This document shows, in pieces, positions 9,706 through 18,608 of a stretch of DNA of 64,000 bases. Below the pieces are notes generated by a model, which ran no database searches, had not been told where the DNA came from, and saw only the letters and a list, made by a program, of their open reading frames with translations. A program made the translations under genes and the position numbers. Origin of the DNA: an uncultured Bartonella sp. (lineage in GTDB: Bacteria; Pseudomonadota; Alphaproteobacteria; Rhizobiales; Rhizobiaceae); assembly GCA_946481695.1 (NCBI GenBank), contig CAMLON010000003.1:49046-113045 (forward strand), read 5' to 3'. The stretch's first letter is position 1. Every line of letters begins with the position of its first letter.

Positions 9706-10620
9706 CTAATCGACAAATTTCTTTTCGAGCCACTGCCTGATCAAAAAATTGGCAATTGCTGCGCGAGGTGGCAAATGCAAGCCTTGTTCATGGCGACCAG
9801 CCATCATCAGTGCTACCTCCTGACGGCTAAACCAGCGCCCGTCTTCCATCTCGTCATGACCAATCGTAATTTTGTCGTCGAGCGCTTCGGCATGACAACC
9901 AAGCATCAAAGAATGCGGAAAAGGCCAAGGTTGGGACGCAATATAAACCACCTTGCCAACCGGTATTCCCATTTCCTCGCGTGTTTCCCGACGCACTGCC
10001 ATTTCCAATGTCTCGCCCTGTTCGACAAAACCGGCAAGGCAGGAATAACGTCCCTTTTCAAAACTCGGTGTGCGGGCAAGCAGGCATTTGTCCTCAAAAT
10101 GGACGAGCATGATAGCAGCCGGATCTGTTCTCGGAAAATGTTCAGTACCGCAAACCGTGCAGATGCGCTTTGCACCACCTGCCGCAATCCGGCTGGGCTT
10201 GCCACAACGCGAACAGAAGCGGTTATTTTTGTGCCACATGAGCAATGAATAGGCTTGCGCCAGAACGCCCGATTGGGTCTGGCTGAAAAGTGCGCGACTA
10301 TAAGCTTCCCGTAAGCCCACCTGATTGAATGGTGAAGGAGGCTGACCGGCAAATTCTTCAACCGGCAAAGCAATAACGGGATTTTCGTCTTCCCAGCCAA
10401 GCAGGCAGGCTTCTTCCCATTGCGGCTTGAAGAGCTCTAACGATTTTTCATCAAGATAGAGATCGGCAATCCCGTTAACATTGCGATAGACGATTGAAAA
10501 ACCGTTGAGCACAATAAAATGCGCATGATGGTTTCTCTGCTCGGCAACGATGGTATCCGTGCGCTTTTCAAGCTGCCGGTTGATAGGGTTTCCGATAAAT
10601 GCAATTGCAGAAGATGTCAT
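9706..10620 (-). CDS. nudC: NAD(+)/NADH diphosphatase (Nudix hydrolase, RNA decapping NudC)
   Basis: Hydrolyses NAD(H) to NMN(H) and AMP and, in E. coli, removes NAD caps from RNA. Order of elements: a divergent N-terminal domain (1-125), a zinc ribbon with Cys136, Cys139, Cys154 and Cys157 (CSRCG and CTVCG), then the Nudix fold. The Nudix box spans about 197-219 (GFVEQGETLE with REXXEEMG). The SQPWPFPHSLM motif at about 229-239 is diagnostic for the NADH-specific branch. At 304 aa the length fits alphaproteobacterial NudC. It lies 18 bases after the HIT gene on the same strand and is probably cotranscribed. Confidence 0.93.
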   Translation of the reverse strand: MTSSAIAFIGNPINRQLEKRTDTIVAEQRNHHAHFIVLNGFSIVYRNVNGIADLYLDEKSLELFKPQWEEACLLGWEDENPVIALPVEEFAGQPPSPFNQVGLREAYSRALFSQTQSGVLAQAYSLLMWHKNNRFCSRCGKPSRIAAGGAKRICTVCGTEHFPRTDPAAIMLVHFEDKCLLARTPSFEKGRYSCLAGFVEQGETLEMAVRRETREEMGIPVGKVVYIASQPWPFPHSLMLGCHAEALDDKITIGHDEMEDGRWFSRQEVALMMAGRHEQGLHLPPRAAIANFLIRQWLEKKFVD

Positions 10621-10638
10621 ATTCTATCCAGCTTTAAT

Positions 10639-11064
10639 TCAATCGAGCCTCAGTTGCAGCTTACGAATAAGCTTGCGAGCGGCTTCATCACTATAAGGTA
10701 CAGGTTCTCCGTATCCCCAGACCGTTTTTGGCCAATTTATATCGCCTTCGTTACGCGCAATAATGTGCACATGGAGTTGTCTCACGATATTTCCGATAGC
10801 GGCTGTGTTGACTTTATCGCATCCGGTGATGGCTTCGAGAGCTACGGCAACCTCGTTCATTTCGGCAACAAGGACCTGTTCGTCATCAACGGAAAGATGA
10901 TGTATTTCTTCCGCTCCGGCAATGCGAGGCACAACAATGAGCCACGGCCAACGTGCATCATTCATGAGCCGGACATCGGATAAGGCAAGCTCGACAATGA
11001 AAAAACTGTCTTTTTCCAAACGTGGATCAAGTTTAAATGGCTGTTGCAACGTATTTATCTCCAT
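10639..11064 (-). CDS. HIT-domain protein
   Basis: Member of the histidine-triad superfamily of nucleotide hydrolases and transferases, 141 aa, cytoplasmic. The triad region reads QLHVHIIAR: the first histidine of the usual HxHxH motif is Gln here. This variant is known to me from a HIT subgroup in alphaproteobacteria, so it is probably not a recent inactivation. The WPWLIVVPR segment near residues 39-47 forms the usual nucleotide-pocket strand. The substrate is unknown. It lies directly upstream of nudC, another nucleotide pyrophosphatase, and diverges from the SRP RNA gene. Confidence 0.85.
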   Translation of the reverse strand: MEINTLQQPFKLDPRLEKDSFFIVELALSDVRLMNDARWPWLIVVPRIAGAEEIHHLSVDDEQVLVAEMNEVAVALEAITGCDKVNTAAIGNIVRQLHVHIIARNEGDINWPKTVWGYGEPVPYSDEAARKLIRKLQLRLD

Positions 11065-11081
11065 GTTTTTCGTTTCACGAC

Positions 11082-11109
11082 TTGCTTTTTTGTTTCAAAT
11101 TAGCGATAT
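11082..11109 (+). promoter_or_regulatory. Probable promoter of the SRP RNA gene
   Basis: TTGCTT at 11082-11087 and CGATAT at 11104-11109 are separated by 16 bases. A start about five bases on would fall at 11114, the first base of the folded SRP RNA. This is a motif match only. Confidence 0.4.
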
Positions 11110-11113
11110 GAAC

Positions 11114-11215
11114 GCCGGGAGGTTGGTGGTGGACGAGCCACTCGCCAACCGGGTCAGGTCCGGAAGGAAGCAGCCCTAACGAGCTTCGGCACGGGTCACA
11201 GTGCCAGCCTCCCAC
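11114..11215 (+). ncRNA. ffs: Small signal recognition particle RNA (4.5S-type)
   Basis: RNA scaffold of the signal recognition particle; it binds Ffh and targets membrane proteins to the SecYEG translocon. The ends GGGAGGTTGG (11118-11127) and CCAGCCTCCC (11204-11213) pair to close the hairpin. The apical domain has the near-universal sequence GGTCAGGTCCGGAAGGAAGC, which includes the GGAA tetraloop, and the opposite strand has AGCAGCC. About 100 nt matches the short alphaproteobacterial form without an Alu domain. It sits just before dnaX, a familiar arrangement. The exact ends are estimated from pairing. Confidence 0.93.
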
Positions 11216-11405
11216 TCATTATACCAATCAAATCTTATTCAGGTCACGTCTTGTTTATTGGAAAATTCGGGCAATAGCATTGTGAAAAATTGCCTGAACT
11301 GTCGAAAATCCCCACCTGAAATCCTATATTTAACACAACCGGTTGACGCAGACGTCGTCAAAGTTCACATTCAGGAAAATCACATTTCGGAAACTGGAAG
11401 AACAT

Positions 11406-13385
11406 ATGGAAAGCACTGAGGCAGAGACAGGCTATCGCGTCCTCGCCCGAAAATATCGGCCACAAAATTTTTCCGACCTTATCGGTCAGGAGCCGATGGT
11501 GCGCACACTTACAAACGCATTCGATAGTGGACGGATACCGCAAGCGTGGATGTTGACGGGCGTTCGTGGCGTTGGAAAAACCACGACAGCCCGCATTCTT
11601 GCGCGTGCACTCAATTACAAGACCGACACAATCGATAAACCGACAATCCATATGGACAAGCTCGGCGAACATTGTAAAGCGATCATGGAAGGCCGGCACG
11701 TCGACGTGATCGAAATGGATGCGGCATCCCATACCGGTATTGATGATATAAGAGAAATCATTGAACAGGTGCGCTATCGTCCGGTTGCCGCACGTTTCAA
11801 AGTTTACATTATCGACGAAGTTCACATGCTTTCGACACAGGCTTTCAATGGTCTGTTAAAAACACTGGAAGAACCACCTCCGCATGTAAAATTTATTTTT
11901 GCCACAACAGAAATTCGCAAAGTTCCGGTGACTGTCCTGTCGCGTTGCCAACGTTATAATTTGCGGCGGGTTGATTCGAATGTTCTGGCGGCACATTTAA
12001 GAAAAATCTCCGATCTTGAAAAAATCGAGGCCGAAGATAGCGCCCTTGCCATGATAGCCCGCGCCGGAGAAGGTTCGGTTCGCGATGCGCTTTCGATTCT
12101 AGATCAGGCGATTGCCCATGGTGGTGGCAAGGTCGATGCCGAATCTGTCCGCACTATGCTGGGGCTTGCCGATCGCACGCGTATAATCGACCTTTTTGAA
12201 ATGATTATGAAAGGCGATGTTGCCGGCGCTTTGAAGGAATTTCGCGATCAATATGATGGCGGAGCCGATCCGCTTGTCATTTTGAACGAGCTTGCCGATT
12301 TCAACCATCTTGTTACGAGACTGCGGTTTACCCCCGAAATTGCCGATGATATTTCGCTTGTCGAAGAAGAGCGGGAACGCGGACTTGATTTTTCCAAAAA
12401 ATTGTCCGTGCGCGTTCTCTCGAGCACTTGGCAGATGCTTCTTAAAGGCACACAAGAGGTTGATTCGGCTGCAAGCCCGATTGACGCTGCTGAAATGCTT
12501 CTGATCAGGCTCACACATGCTGCCGATTTGCCGACGCTTGACGAGGCGCTGAAAGCTCTTGGCGAGGAAAACCCAGCAATCAAACTTCCACAAAGTTCCG
12601 ATACAGGAAAAGCCGCGGATGATTCAAACGGGTCGAGTGCCAATTCCGGAAAAAACATTGCTGAACAAAAATCTTCGCAAAAAAATGCGTTGGCAGATAA
12701 TCCGGAAAGTAGTGGCAATAGTTTTTCGACGGGAAGTCATGAGACTGCCCGTGCAGAGGTTGACAATAGCGCTCGTAACAACGCCGCGACGGAACATAAG
12801 AATTTTCAGACCTCTTCCCCGCAAAAAGCACCAACCATGCAATTGGTGAGCACATCTTCTGCCGCGTTGGAGCCGGACGAACAGGTTTTACAAGCCCCCG
12901 CAAAAAATAACGAAACAGCGGAAGAAAACAGCGAACCGGCAGTAAACAGGGTTATCCTTCATTCCTTGCAGGATGTTGTCGATCTTGCCGACAAGCATAA
13001 TGACATGCAATTCAAACTTCTGGTCAAGGAATTTGTGCGTCCGGTTTCATTCCGCCAAGGCCGTATCGAATTTGAACCTGCCGAAGGAATGCCACGCTTT
13101 TTTGCCCATGACATAGCCAAAATGCTCAGAGAATGGACAGGCGAACGCTGGACGGTGACTGTCGTCAACGAAGGCGGCGGATTGACTTTGCGTGAAGAGG
13201 ACGAAAAGGCCCATCAGGCACTGCTTTCGGATGCCGAAGCCGACCCCGATATTGCTAAGATTTTAAAATATTTTCCCGGTTCAAAAATTGTCGATGTACG
13301 TGTCAACAGATCTGACGATGGTCTTGATTTGATGGACAACGGCGATATGACGGGTGAAGACGACGATAACGATCAAGGAGAGTAA
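11406..13385 (+). CDS. dnaX: DNA polymerase III subunits tau/gamma
   Basis: ATPase of the clamp-loader complex that opens the DnaN clamp and joins the polymerase cores at the fork. From the ATG at 11406 (GGAAG five bases upstream) the protein has 659 residues; an in-frame TTG at 11343 lacks a ribosome binding site. Walker A is GVRGVGKT at 52-59, with DEVHMLS as Walker B and [10 protein letters not shown] as sensor 1 to box VIII. The zinc-finger module after Walker A lacks the four-cysteine set: only one Cys remains near residue 90. A low-complexity linker (about 405-530) precedes the tau C-terminal domain. ybaB follows five bases later. Confidence 0.95.
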   Translation: MESTEAETGYRVLARKYRPQNFSDLIGQEPMVRTLTNAFDSGRIPQAWMLTGVRGVGKTTTARILARALNYKTDTIDKPTIHMDKLGEHCKAIMEGRHVDVIEMDAASHTGIDDIREIIEQVRYRPVAARFKVYIIDEVHMLSTQAFNGLLKTLEEPPPHVKFIFATTEIRKVPVTVLSRCQRYNLRRVDSNVLAAHLRKISDLEKIEAEDSALAMIARAGEGSVRDALSILDQAIAHGGGKVDAESVRTMLGLADRTRIIDLFEMIMKGDVAGALKEFRDQYDGGADPLVILNELADFNHLVTRLRFTPEIADDISLVEEERERGLDFSKKLSVRVLSSTWQMLLKGTQEVDSAASPIDAAEMLLIRLTHAADLPTLDEALKALGEENPAIKLPQSSDTGKAADDSNGSSANSGKNIAEQKSSQKNALADNPESSGNSFSTGSHETARAEVDNSARNNAATEHKNFQTSSPQKAPTMQLVSTSSAALEPDEQVLQAPAKNNETAEENSEPAVNRVILHSLQDVVDLADKHNDMQFKLLVKEFVRPVSFRQGRIEFEPAEGMPRFFAHDIAKMLREWTGERWTVTVVNEGGGLTLREEDEKAHQALLSDAEADPDIAKILKYFPGSKIVDVRVNRSDDGLDLMDNGDMTGEDDDNDQGE

Positions 13386-13390
13386 ACCCC

Positions 13391-13714
13391 ATGCGTGACA
13401 TGATGGGCATGATGAAAAAAGCCAAAGAAATGCAGGCAAAAATGCAAGCCATGCAGGATGAAATGGCAAATATTCAGGAAACAGGAACGTCAGGTGGTGG
13501 CCTGGTCAGCGTAACTTTGACCGGTCAGGGAACCGTTTCTGCAATCAAAATTGACCCTTCACTGGTAAAACCCGATGAAGTTGAAATTCTTGAAGACTTG
13601 ATTATGGCTGCCCATAACGAAGCCAAAGGAAAAATTGAAAACACAATGGCTGAAAAAACTAAAGAAATTACTGCCGGTCTACCGATCCCTCCCGGTTTCA
13701 AACTGCCATTCTGA
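13391..13714 (+). CDS. YbaB/EbfC nucleoid-associated protein
   Basis: Small dimeric DNA-binding protein (107 aa) found next to dnaX or recR in most bacteria; it influences nucleoid organisation and gene expression. The methionine-rich helical start ([20 protein letters not shown]), the [14 protein letters not shown] strand and the C-terminal [11 protein letters not shown] are all family features. GGAG at 13377-13380 lies upstream of the ATG within the end of dnaX, so translation is probably coupled. A hairpin terminator follows at about 13.8 kb. Confidence 0.93.
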   Translation: MRDMMGMMKKAKEMQAKMQAMQDEMANIQETGTSGGGLVSVTLTGQGTVSAIKIDPSLVKPDEVEILEDLIMAAHNEAKGKIENTMAEKTKEITAGLPIPPGFKLPF

Positions 13715-13779
13715 TATGAATTCCCATTAATTGTTACCCTTAAAAAAGAGGGACAATGGATGAAAAATAAAAGATATTA

Positions 13780-13820
13780 CAAAAGTTTCGTTGTGTGAGG
13801 GCACAACGGCTTTTGTTTGT
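13780..13820 (+). terminator. Terminator after dnaX-ybaB
   Basis: CGTTGTG (13789-13795) pairs perfectly with CACAACG (13802-13808) around a six-base loop. AAAAG on the left and CTTTTGTTTGT on the right extend the stem into a T-rich tail. Confidence 0.65.
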
Positions 13821-13825
13821 CTTGA

Positions 13826-14163
13826 ATAACAATTACCAATAGCCAGCCTATTGAAGTTAGCGCGAAAGTTCAATTCTTCCTTCAAAACCGGATGTTACTT
13901 AAATCTTGCGGCGTGATAGGTGAACGATTGCATTTTGCCGAAAATGCTTTTGTCTTTTTCGAAAAATGGTTATTGAAGCAGAAAATTGCGCTGTCGGAAG
14001 ATAAAGAAAAACACTGTAAGGAAGAATTGTGTGAAGCAATCAGTTTAATTAAACATTCATTGTTTTGAATGATCTGCTCCAATCTACCGATGAGGAAAGT
14101 GCCCCTCTTATCCGTTTGAGTGAACAACTGGCATTTTCCGGAAGTTTGCATATATATTTTTAA
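13826..14163 (+). pseudogene. Frameshifted small gene between ybaB and recR
   Basis: A frame is open from 13826 (first ATG 13892) to a TGA at 14066-14068, encoding a charged, helix-like product (GERLHFAENAFVFFEKWLLK onward). A second frame, open from 14053 to a TAA at 14161-14163, continues with LNDLLQSTDEES and LIRLSEQLAFSG. A one-base shift near the T-run at 14056-14066 would join them into a single protein of about 92 residues that ends 12 bases before recR. Neither half has a good ribosome binding site and I do not recognise the family. It could be a decayed gene, a sequencing error or chance. Confidence 0.35.
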
Positions 14164-14175
14164 AAGAGTTTATCC

Positions 14176-14781
14176 ATGTCAAAGCATCTTTCGGGTCCAG
14201 AAATAGAAAAACTTATCCAACTTCTTGCACGTGTTCCTGGTCTTGGTCCACGTTCGGCAAGACGGGCTGCACTTTTCCTTATCAAGAAAAAAGAAGCTTT
14301 ATTGAAGCCGCTAGGCCTTGCCATGCAGGATGCTGCCGAAAAAATACGCATCTGTTCGGTCTGTGGTAATGTTGATACATCCGACCCGTGTTCGGTTTGC
14401 ACCGACCCGAGACGCGATCAATCTACAATCATTGTTGTCGAAGATGTCTCCGATCTGTGGGCGCTGGAACGGGCGGGCACTATGCAGGTCAAATATCATG
14501 TTCTGGGCGGACACCTTTCACCTCTCGATGGCGTAGGGCCGGATGATCTCAACATAGCAAGCCTTGTCAACCGCGTGGCTGAAGGCAATGTCAAGGAAGT
14601 GATTCTCGCGGTCAATGCGACGATTGAAGGCCAGACAACAGCTCATTATCTTACTGACCAGCTTCATTCCTATCCTGTAAAAATTACGCGTTTGGCACAT
14701 GGCGTTCCTGTTGGCGGTGAACTTGATTATCTTGATGATGGTACTTTGGCTGCGGCGTTACGAGCAAGGACGAGTCTTTGA
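14176..14781 (+). CDS. recR: Recombination mediator RecR
   Basis: Works with RecO and RecF to load RecA on single-stranded gaps. The 201-residue protein has a helix-hairpin-helix near the N-terminus ([14 protein letters not shown], about 20-33) and a four-cysteine zinc finger at Cys60, Cys63, Cys72 and Cys75. A Toprim domain begins with [14 protein letters not shown]. The C-terminal Walker-like segment [20 protein letters not shown] is diagnostic. The start is the first ATG after the preceding frame's stop. The mltB-like gene begins three bases after the stop, so the two are likely cotranscribed. recF at 53.5-54.8 kb encodes its partner. Confidence 0.95.
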   Translation: MSKHLSGPEIEKLIQLLARVPGLGPRSARRAALFLIKKKEALLKPLGLAMQDAAEKIRICSVCGNVDTSDPCSVCTDPRRDQSTIIVVEDVSDLWALERAGTMQVKYHVLGGHLSPLDGVGPDDLNIASLVNRVAEGNVKEVILAVNATIEGQTTAHYLTDQLHSYPVKITRLAHGVPVGGELDYLDDGTLAAALRARTSL

Positions 14782-14784
14782 AGA

Positions 14785-16029
14785 ATGTTGAAAACGCTTC
14801 GTTTTTTTACAGCATTTATCATTCTTTTTGCCGCTTTGGTGGCAAATGCCCCGGCCATTGATCGGGACGCGATCAATGGTCAATTTAACAATTGGCTTAA
14901 CAAGGATTTTTATAACGACGCTCTCAAATCAGGAATTTCGGCAGGACCATTTTCTGAAGCCCTTTCCACAGTCGCGCCCAATCTCGCATTACCCGACCTT
15001 GTGATTCCAGGAGAAAAACCGAAAGCGCAAAGGCGCCAAGATCAGGCGGAATTCAGCGCACCGGCCAATTATTTTTCGGCAAAAACACTTGCCCGCCTTG
15101 TTAGTGATGGCAAAACACAATTGTCAGAAAACCGTGGAGCCTTAAAAAAAATAGAAAAACAATATGGCGTTCCGGCCTCGATTGCACTTGCCATATGGGG
15201 AAGGGAAACCAATTATGGTAATGTCAAAATTCCCTATAATGCTTTTGAAGTTCTCGCGACCAAAGCGTTTATGAGCACACGAAAAGACATGTTCAAAACC
15301 GAGCTTATTGCTGCATTGACCATTGTGCAGGACCATTACATGGATGCGGCTTCCATGAAAAGTTCGTGGGCTGGTGCTTTAGGTCAACCGCAATTCATGC
15401 CAACGTCCTATTTGAAATATGCTGTCGATTTTGATGGTGATGGCCATCGCAATATCTGGACATCAACACCGGATACTCTCGCATCTATTGCAAACTACTT
15501 GAAGCTTAACGGTTACAAGGCGAATGCCGGCTGGGGCTATGAAGTCAAAGTTCCCGAAACTGTCGGCTGTTTTCTGGAAGGGCCCGATCAAGGCAAAATG
15601 TTAAGTGAATGGCAAAGGCTTGGCGTGTTACCGAGATCTAATAAAAAAGTGCCGCCCCTTGATAAAAGCCGTCCACTATATCTCCTTATGCCTGAGGGGC
15701 GTCTGGGACCAGCCTTTCTTGTAACCGACAATTTCTATGTCTTGAAATCCTATAATATGAGTGACCTTTATGCGCTTTTTATCGCCACGGTCTCGGACGG
15801 AATTGAAGAGAAAGGTGGCTTTATCGAGCCATGGCAAAAAATCGACGAACTTTACCAGTCGGACGTTTTGAACTTGCAAACAAAATTGCAATCCCAAGGA
15901 TATGATATCGGCAAAGCCGATGGTTTTGCAGGCTTCAAAACCCGCCGTTCCATTGGCTTATGGCAGCAAAAGCAAGGACAGAAACCGACCTGTTTTCCGA
16001 GTCGTTCTTTAATTGCGGATATTCGCTAA
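14785..16029 (+). CDS. Lytic murein transglycosylase, MltB type
   Basis: Periplasmic enzyme that cleaves the MurNAc-GlcNAc bond of peptidoglycan to form anhydro ends. A signal peptide (about 1-25, MLKTLRFFTAFIILFAALVA) lacks a lipobox, so it is probably soluble, unlike E. coli MltB. The SLT family-3 domain covers about 30-330; the catalytic Glu is Glu141 in AIWGRETNYG, and GALGQPQFMPTSY and DFDGDGHRNIW are conserved substrate-groove segments. A peptidoglycan-binding domain follows at about 350-405 (LQSQGYDIGKADGFAG). It lies between recR and a cation transporter with almost no spacing. Confidence 0.9.
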   Translation: MLKTLRFFTAFIILFAALVANAPAIDRDAINGQFNNWLNKDFYNDALKSGISAGPFSEALSTVAPNLALPDLVIPGEKPKAQRRQDQAEFSAPANYFSAKTLARLVSDGKTQLSENRGALKKIEKQYGVPASIALAIWGRETNYGNVKIPYNAFEVLATKAFMSTRKDMFKTELIAALTIVQDHYMDAASMKSSWAGALGQPQFMPTSYLKYAVDFDGDGHRNIWTSTPDTLASIANYLKLNGYKANAGWGYEVKVPETVGCFLEGPDQGKMLSEWQRLGVLPRSNKKVPPLDKSRPLYLLMPEGRLGPAFLVTDNFYVLKSYNMSDLYALFIATVSDGIEEKGGFIEPWQKIDELYQSDVLNLQTKLQSQGYDIGKADGFAGFKTRRSIGLWQQKQGQKPTCFPSRSLIADIR

Positions 16030-17007
16030 ATGGCATCACATTCCGGTTCCAAGACAGTCATCTATGCGGCACTGGCAGGCAATCTTCTGATTGCGCTTAC
16101 TAAATTTGTAGCCGCTTCTTTCACCGGTTCGTCGGCGATGTTGTCAGAAGGTGTGCATTCGATTGTCGACACCGGCAATGAATTATTATTACTGCATGGT
16201 TTGAGACGTGCATCCATTCCCCCCGATCGGGTTCATCCATTCGGCCATGGGCGGGAGCTTTATTTCTGGAGTTTTATCGTTGCCTTGTTGGTCTTTGCGT
16301 TGGGTGCCGGCGTATCGTTTTTTGAAGGAGTTTTACACGTTCTAAACCCTGCGGAAATTCGTAATGTAACCGTCAACTACATTGTACTGGGTCTATCGGT
16401 ATTCTTTGAAGGAACGTCATGGCTTTTGGCTTTGAGACATTTTCGCCGCACTAAAGGTAAACTCGGCTATCTGGCGGCTGTTCACCGTTCCAAAGATCCG
16501 ACCGTATTTTCCATTCTTTTCGAGGATAGTGCTGCACTTTTGGGAATTGCGATTGCTTTAAGCGGCATTACTGCCTCGATTTTTACTGGCAATTTTATTT
16601 TTGATGGTATCGCTTCGCTCGGAATTTCTGTTATTCTTGCCGTTACTGCGATTTTTCTTGCAAGGGAATGTAAAGGACTACTTCTCGGCGAGGCTGCCCT
16701 TCCCGAAGTGCAAAAGGCAATTTTAAACATTGTTTCTGCCGATCCAGATGTGCAGAAAGTCAATGGAATTATCACCCAACAGATGGGCCCCAATCAGGTG
16801 GTTGTCAATGTCAGCCTCGAATTCGAGGACAAACTGACTGCTCCGAAGATAGAAGAATGTGTGCTGCGCATCGAAAGAAATCTTGCTGCGGCAAGACCGG
16901 AAGTTGTCGGATTTTTCGTAAAACCGCAGACGGCCGGAATCTGGGCAAGACGACGGGAAAAAATTGAAGCAAATCACGAAGACAATAATGATAGTGATGA
17001 AGAGTAG
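16030..17007 (+). CDS. Cation diffusion facilitator family transporter
   Basis: Inner-membrane proton-driven exporter of a divalent metal (zinc, iron, cobalt or manganese). Six spans can be made out between about residues 8 and 215. Span 2 carries the metal site SEGVHSIVDTGNE (His and Asp spaced by three) and the loop after it has HPFGHGRELYFW. Span 5 carries FEDSAALLG. The C-terminal cytoplasmic domain (about 220-300) is followed by an acidic tail (HEDNNDSDEE). The pattern resembles the ZnT9-like branch. The metal cannot be named from sequence alone. The start ATG directly abuts the mltB stop. Confidence 0.9.
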   Translation: MASHSGSKTVIYAALAGNLLIALTKFVAASFTGSSAMLSEGVHSIVDTGNELLLLHGLRRASIPPDRVHPFGHGRELYFWSFIVALLVFALGAGVSFFEGVLHVLNPAEIRNVTVNYIVLGLSVFFEGTSWLLALRHFRRTKGKLGYLAAVHRSKDPTVFSILFEDSAALLGIAIALSGITASIFTGNFIFDGIASLGISVILAVTAIFLARECKGLLLGEAALPEVQKAILNIVSADPDVQKVNGIITQQMGPNQVVVNVSLEFEDKLTAPKIEECVLRIERNLAAARPEVVGFFVKPQTAGIWARRREKIEANHEDNNDSDEE

Positions 17008-17328
17008 AAAATAGTCGGACAGTTTCTACAAACTGCCGGTTTTGCCGTTTTTAATTCAACAAAATAAAATTTTAAAAATATACTGTTATTTTGGTAACAT
17101 AATAACTTTCATGTCTTCGACATACTCGACTATGAAGCCGAACAAGATACAGGTAATCTGTAAAGTAGTAAAAAACGCTGTTGTCCGTTTTTAACAAAAC
17201 CGGCTATGCTTTATGGCTGCAAGTGCTGCATAAATTCGCTTACAGCACAACAAAAGTTCCGGTTCATACCATCGGAATTCTGTTCATAAATATGGTTTGA
17301 AAAGATAGTCCGTATTTTACTGTCGTAC
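17008..17328. other. Intergenic region between converging CDF and irr genes
   Basis: AT-rich and non-coding. It contains the probable CDF terminator at 17014-17053; the remainder, including a TTTTAAAAATAT-rich part near 17070-17100, shows no gene and no recognisable RNA. Confidence 0.55.
17014..17053 (+). terminator. Probable terminator after the CDF gene
   Basis: CAGTTT (17020-17025) and AAACTG (17030-17035) form a short stem around CTAC. It is followed by GGTTTTGCCGTTTTT, a T-rich tail. The stem is short, so confidence is moderate. Confidence 0.45.
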
Positions 17329-17754
17329 TTAATCTTTCGGGCGCAATCTTACGATGAGATCGACGTGCGAAATTTCCATGCCTTCCGGCGGTTCGGGCAA
17401 ATTGCCGACAATCGGCTTTCCTTCAGGGCCTGAAGGGATATCGACAATTTCATTTTCGCCTTCAAGAAAAAAATGATGGTGGTCGGATATATTGGTGTCA
17501 AACCAGGTTTTCGAACCTTCGACGGCAATAATCCTCAAAAGTCCGGCATCGGTGAATTGGTGCAAAGTATTATAGACGGTTGCAAGTGAGACTGGCACCG
17601 ACGCTTTGACCGCTTCGTCATGCAATTCTTCGGCGGCAATATGGCGGTTACCTTTGGAAAACAACAAATCCGCCAAGGCCAAGCGTTGCCGCGTCGGCCG
17701 CAAGCCCTTTTCACGTAAGCGTTTTTCCAATTCCACAAGCGAATGATAAATCAC
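17329..17754 (-). CDS. irr: Iron response regulator Irr (Fur family)
   Basis: Heme-responsive transcription factor that controls iron and heme genes in Rhizobiales; it is active under iron limitation and destabilised or inactivated by heme. The 141-residue protein has the Fur winged helix (about 15-85: RPTRQRLALADLLF, SLATVYNTLHQFTDAGLL) and the Irr-type heme-binding cluster HHH at 92-94 in SDHHHFF, instead of the Fur metal motif. The N-terminal GCPWHD heme motif of Bradyrhizobium Irr is absent, as in Brucella and Rhizobium. It diverges from fabA, a conserved pairing. A matching operator lies upstream of dps at 46.17 kb. Confidence 0.9.
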   Translation of the reverse strand: MIYHSLVELEKRLREKGLRPTRQRLALADLLFSKGNRHIAAEELHDEAVKASVPVSLATVYNTLHQFTDAGLLRIIAVEGSKTWFDTNISDHHHFFLEGENEIVDIPSGPEGKPIVGNLPEPPEGMEISHVDLIVRLRPKD

Positions 17755-17801
17755 TATTTTTTCCGTGTTATCTGGTAATGCCCACCATCTTTACCATAGC
17801 T

Positions 17802-17830
17802 TGTATATATTGAAAAGCATTTGCAATCAA
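17802..17830 (-). promoter_or_regulatory. Promoter of irr
   Basis: On the minus strand TTGATT (17830-17825) and TATACA (17807-17802) are separated by exactly 17 bases, a near-consensus sigma70-type promoter. Transcription would start about 40 bases before the irr ATG. The -35 box lies inside the 20-bp palindrome. Confidence 0.6.
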
Positions 17831-17843
17831 GTATACTTGATTG
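17824..17843. promoter_or_regulatory. Perfect 20-bp palindrome, probable operator at irr promoter
   Basis: CAATCAAGTATACTTGATTG reads identically on both strands. It covers the -35 box of the irr promoter, so a dimeric protein bound here would block RNA polymerase. The sequence does not match the TTTAGA-N5-TCTAAA Irr box or the TGA-N9-TCA RirA box well, so the binding factor is unknown. Confidence 0.55.
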
Positions 17844-18037
17844 TTCTCATCACCTTTAAATGAATGTTTTTTCAACTTATACGCGCGTTCTGCCGCAAAT
17901 TTCAAAAATAAAATGGATGAAGACGGTATTTTGTCATCAAAAACTGTCGAAAAACGGTTCCAACATTGTTGAATATGCTCTAAGAGTATGTCGTAAAAAG
18001 CGCTAAGAGTTATAAAGTGCTGACGGATGGAGTAACA

Positions 18038-18544
18038 ATGGCTGAACAAAAGTCTAGCTACACGTATGAAGAGCTTTTAAGCTGCGCACGCGGCGAAATG
18101 TTCGGAAAAGGCAATGCACAATTGCCGGCTCCACCGATGTTGATGTTCAACCGTATTACAAAAATCAGCGAAAATGGTGGTGAACACGACAAAGGTTTGA
18201 TTCGTGCCGAATTCGATATCAATCCGGATCTATGGTTTTTTGCTTGTCATTTTATTGGCGATCCGGTCATGCCTGGCTGTTTGGGGCTTGATGCCTTGTG
18301 GCAACTTACAGGTTTTTTCCTCGGTTGGTTGGGGGAACCCGGTAAGGGACGCGCTATCTCGACGGGGGAAGTAAAATTTTCCGGAATGGTTACCCCGAAA
18401 ACAAAACTTGTCGAATATGGAATTGATTTCAAGCGTGTCATGCGTGGCCGGCTTGTGCTCGGTATTGCCGACGGTTTTGTCAAAGCCGATGGTGAAATAA
18501 TTTATAAGGCTGCCGATTTGCGCGTAGCCTTATTCAAGGAATAG
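18038..18544 (+). CDS. fabA: 3-hydroxyacyl-[ACP] dehydratase/isomerase
   Basis: Dehydrates 3-hydroxydecanoyl-ACP and isomerises the trans-2 to the cis-3 double bond, starting unsaturated fatty acid synthesis. The catalytic pair is visible as His71 in [12 protein letters not shown] and Asp85 in CLGLDALW, at spacing equal to E. coli FabA (His70, Asp84). The 168-residue start at 18038 is chosen because GGAG lies six bases upstream; an in-frame GTG seven codons earlier has none. fabB and fabI follow, so the whole unsaturated branch and the enoyl reductase step are together here. Confidence 0.96.
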   Translation: MAEQKSSYTYEELLSCARGEMFGKGNAQLPAPPMLMFNRITKISENGGEHDKGLIRAEFDINPDLWFFACHFIGDPVMPGCLGLDALWQLTGFFLGWLGEPGKGRAISTGEVKFSGMVTPKTKLVEYGIDFKRVMRGRLVLGIADGFVKADGEIIYKAADLRVALFKE

Positions 18545-18560
18545 CAAGCATTCTTTCAGA

Positions 18561-18587
18561 TAAACAAAGGTTGCAAGCCTTTGTTTA
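18561..18587 (+). promoter_or_regulatory. Perfect hairpin between fabA and fabB
   Basis: TAAACAAAGG (18561-18570) and CCTTTGTTTA (18578-18587) form a ten-base perfect stem with a seven-base loop. It could be a partial terminator that lowers fabB relative to fabA, an mRNA-processing site or an operator. No long T-run follows. Confidence 0.5.
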
Positions 18588-18608
18588 CGGAAACCCAAGG
18601 AGACACTG

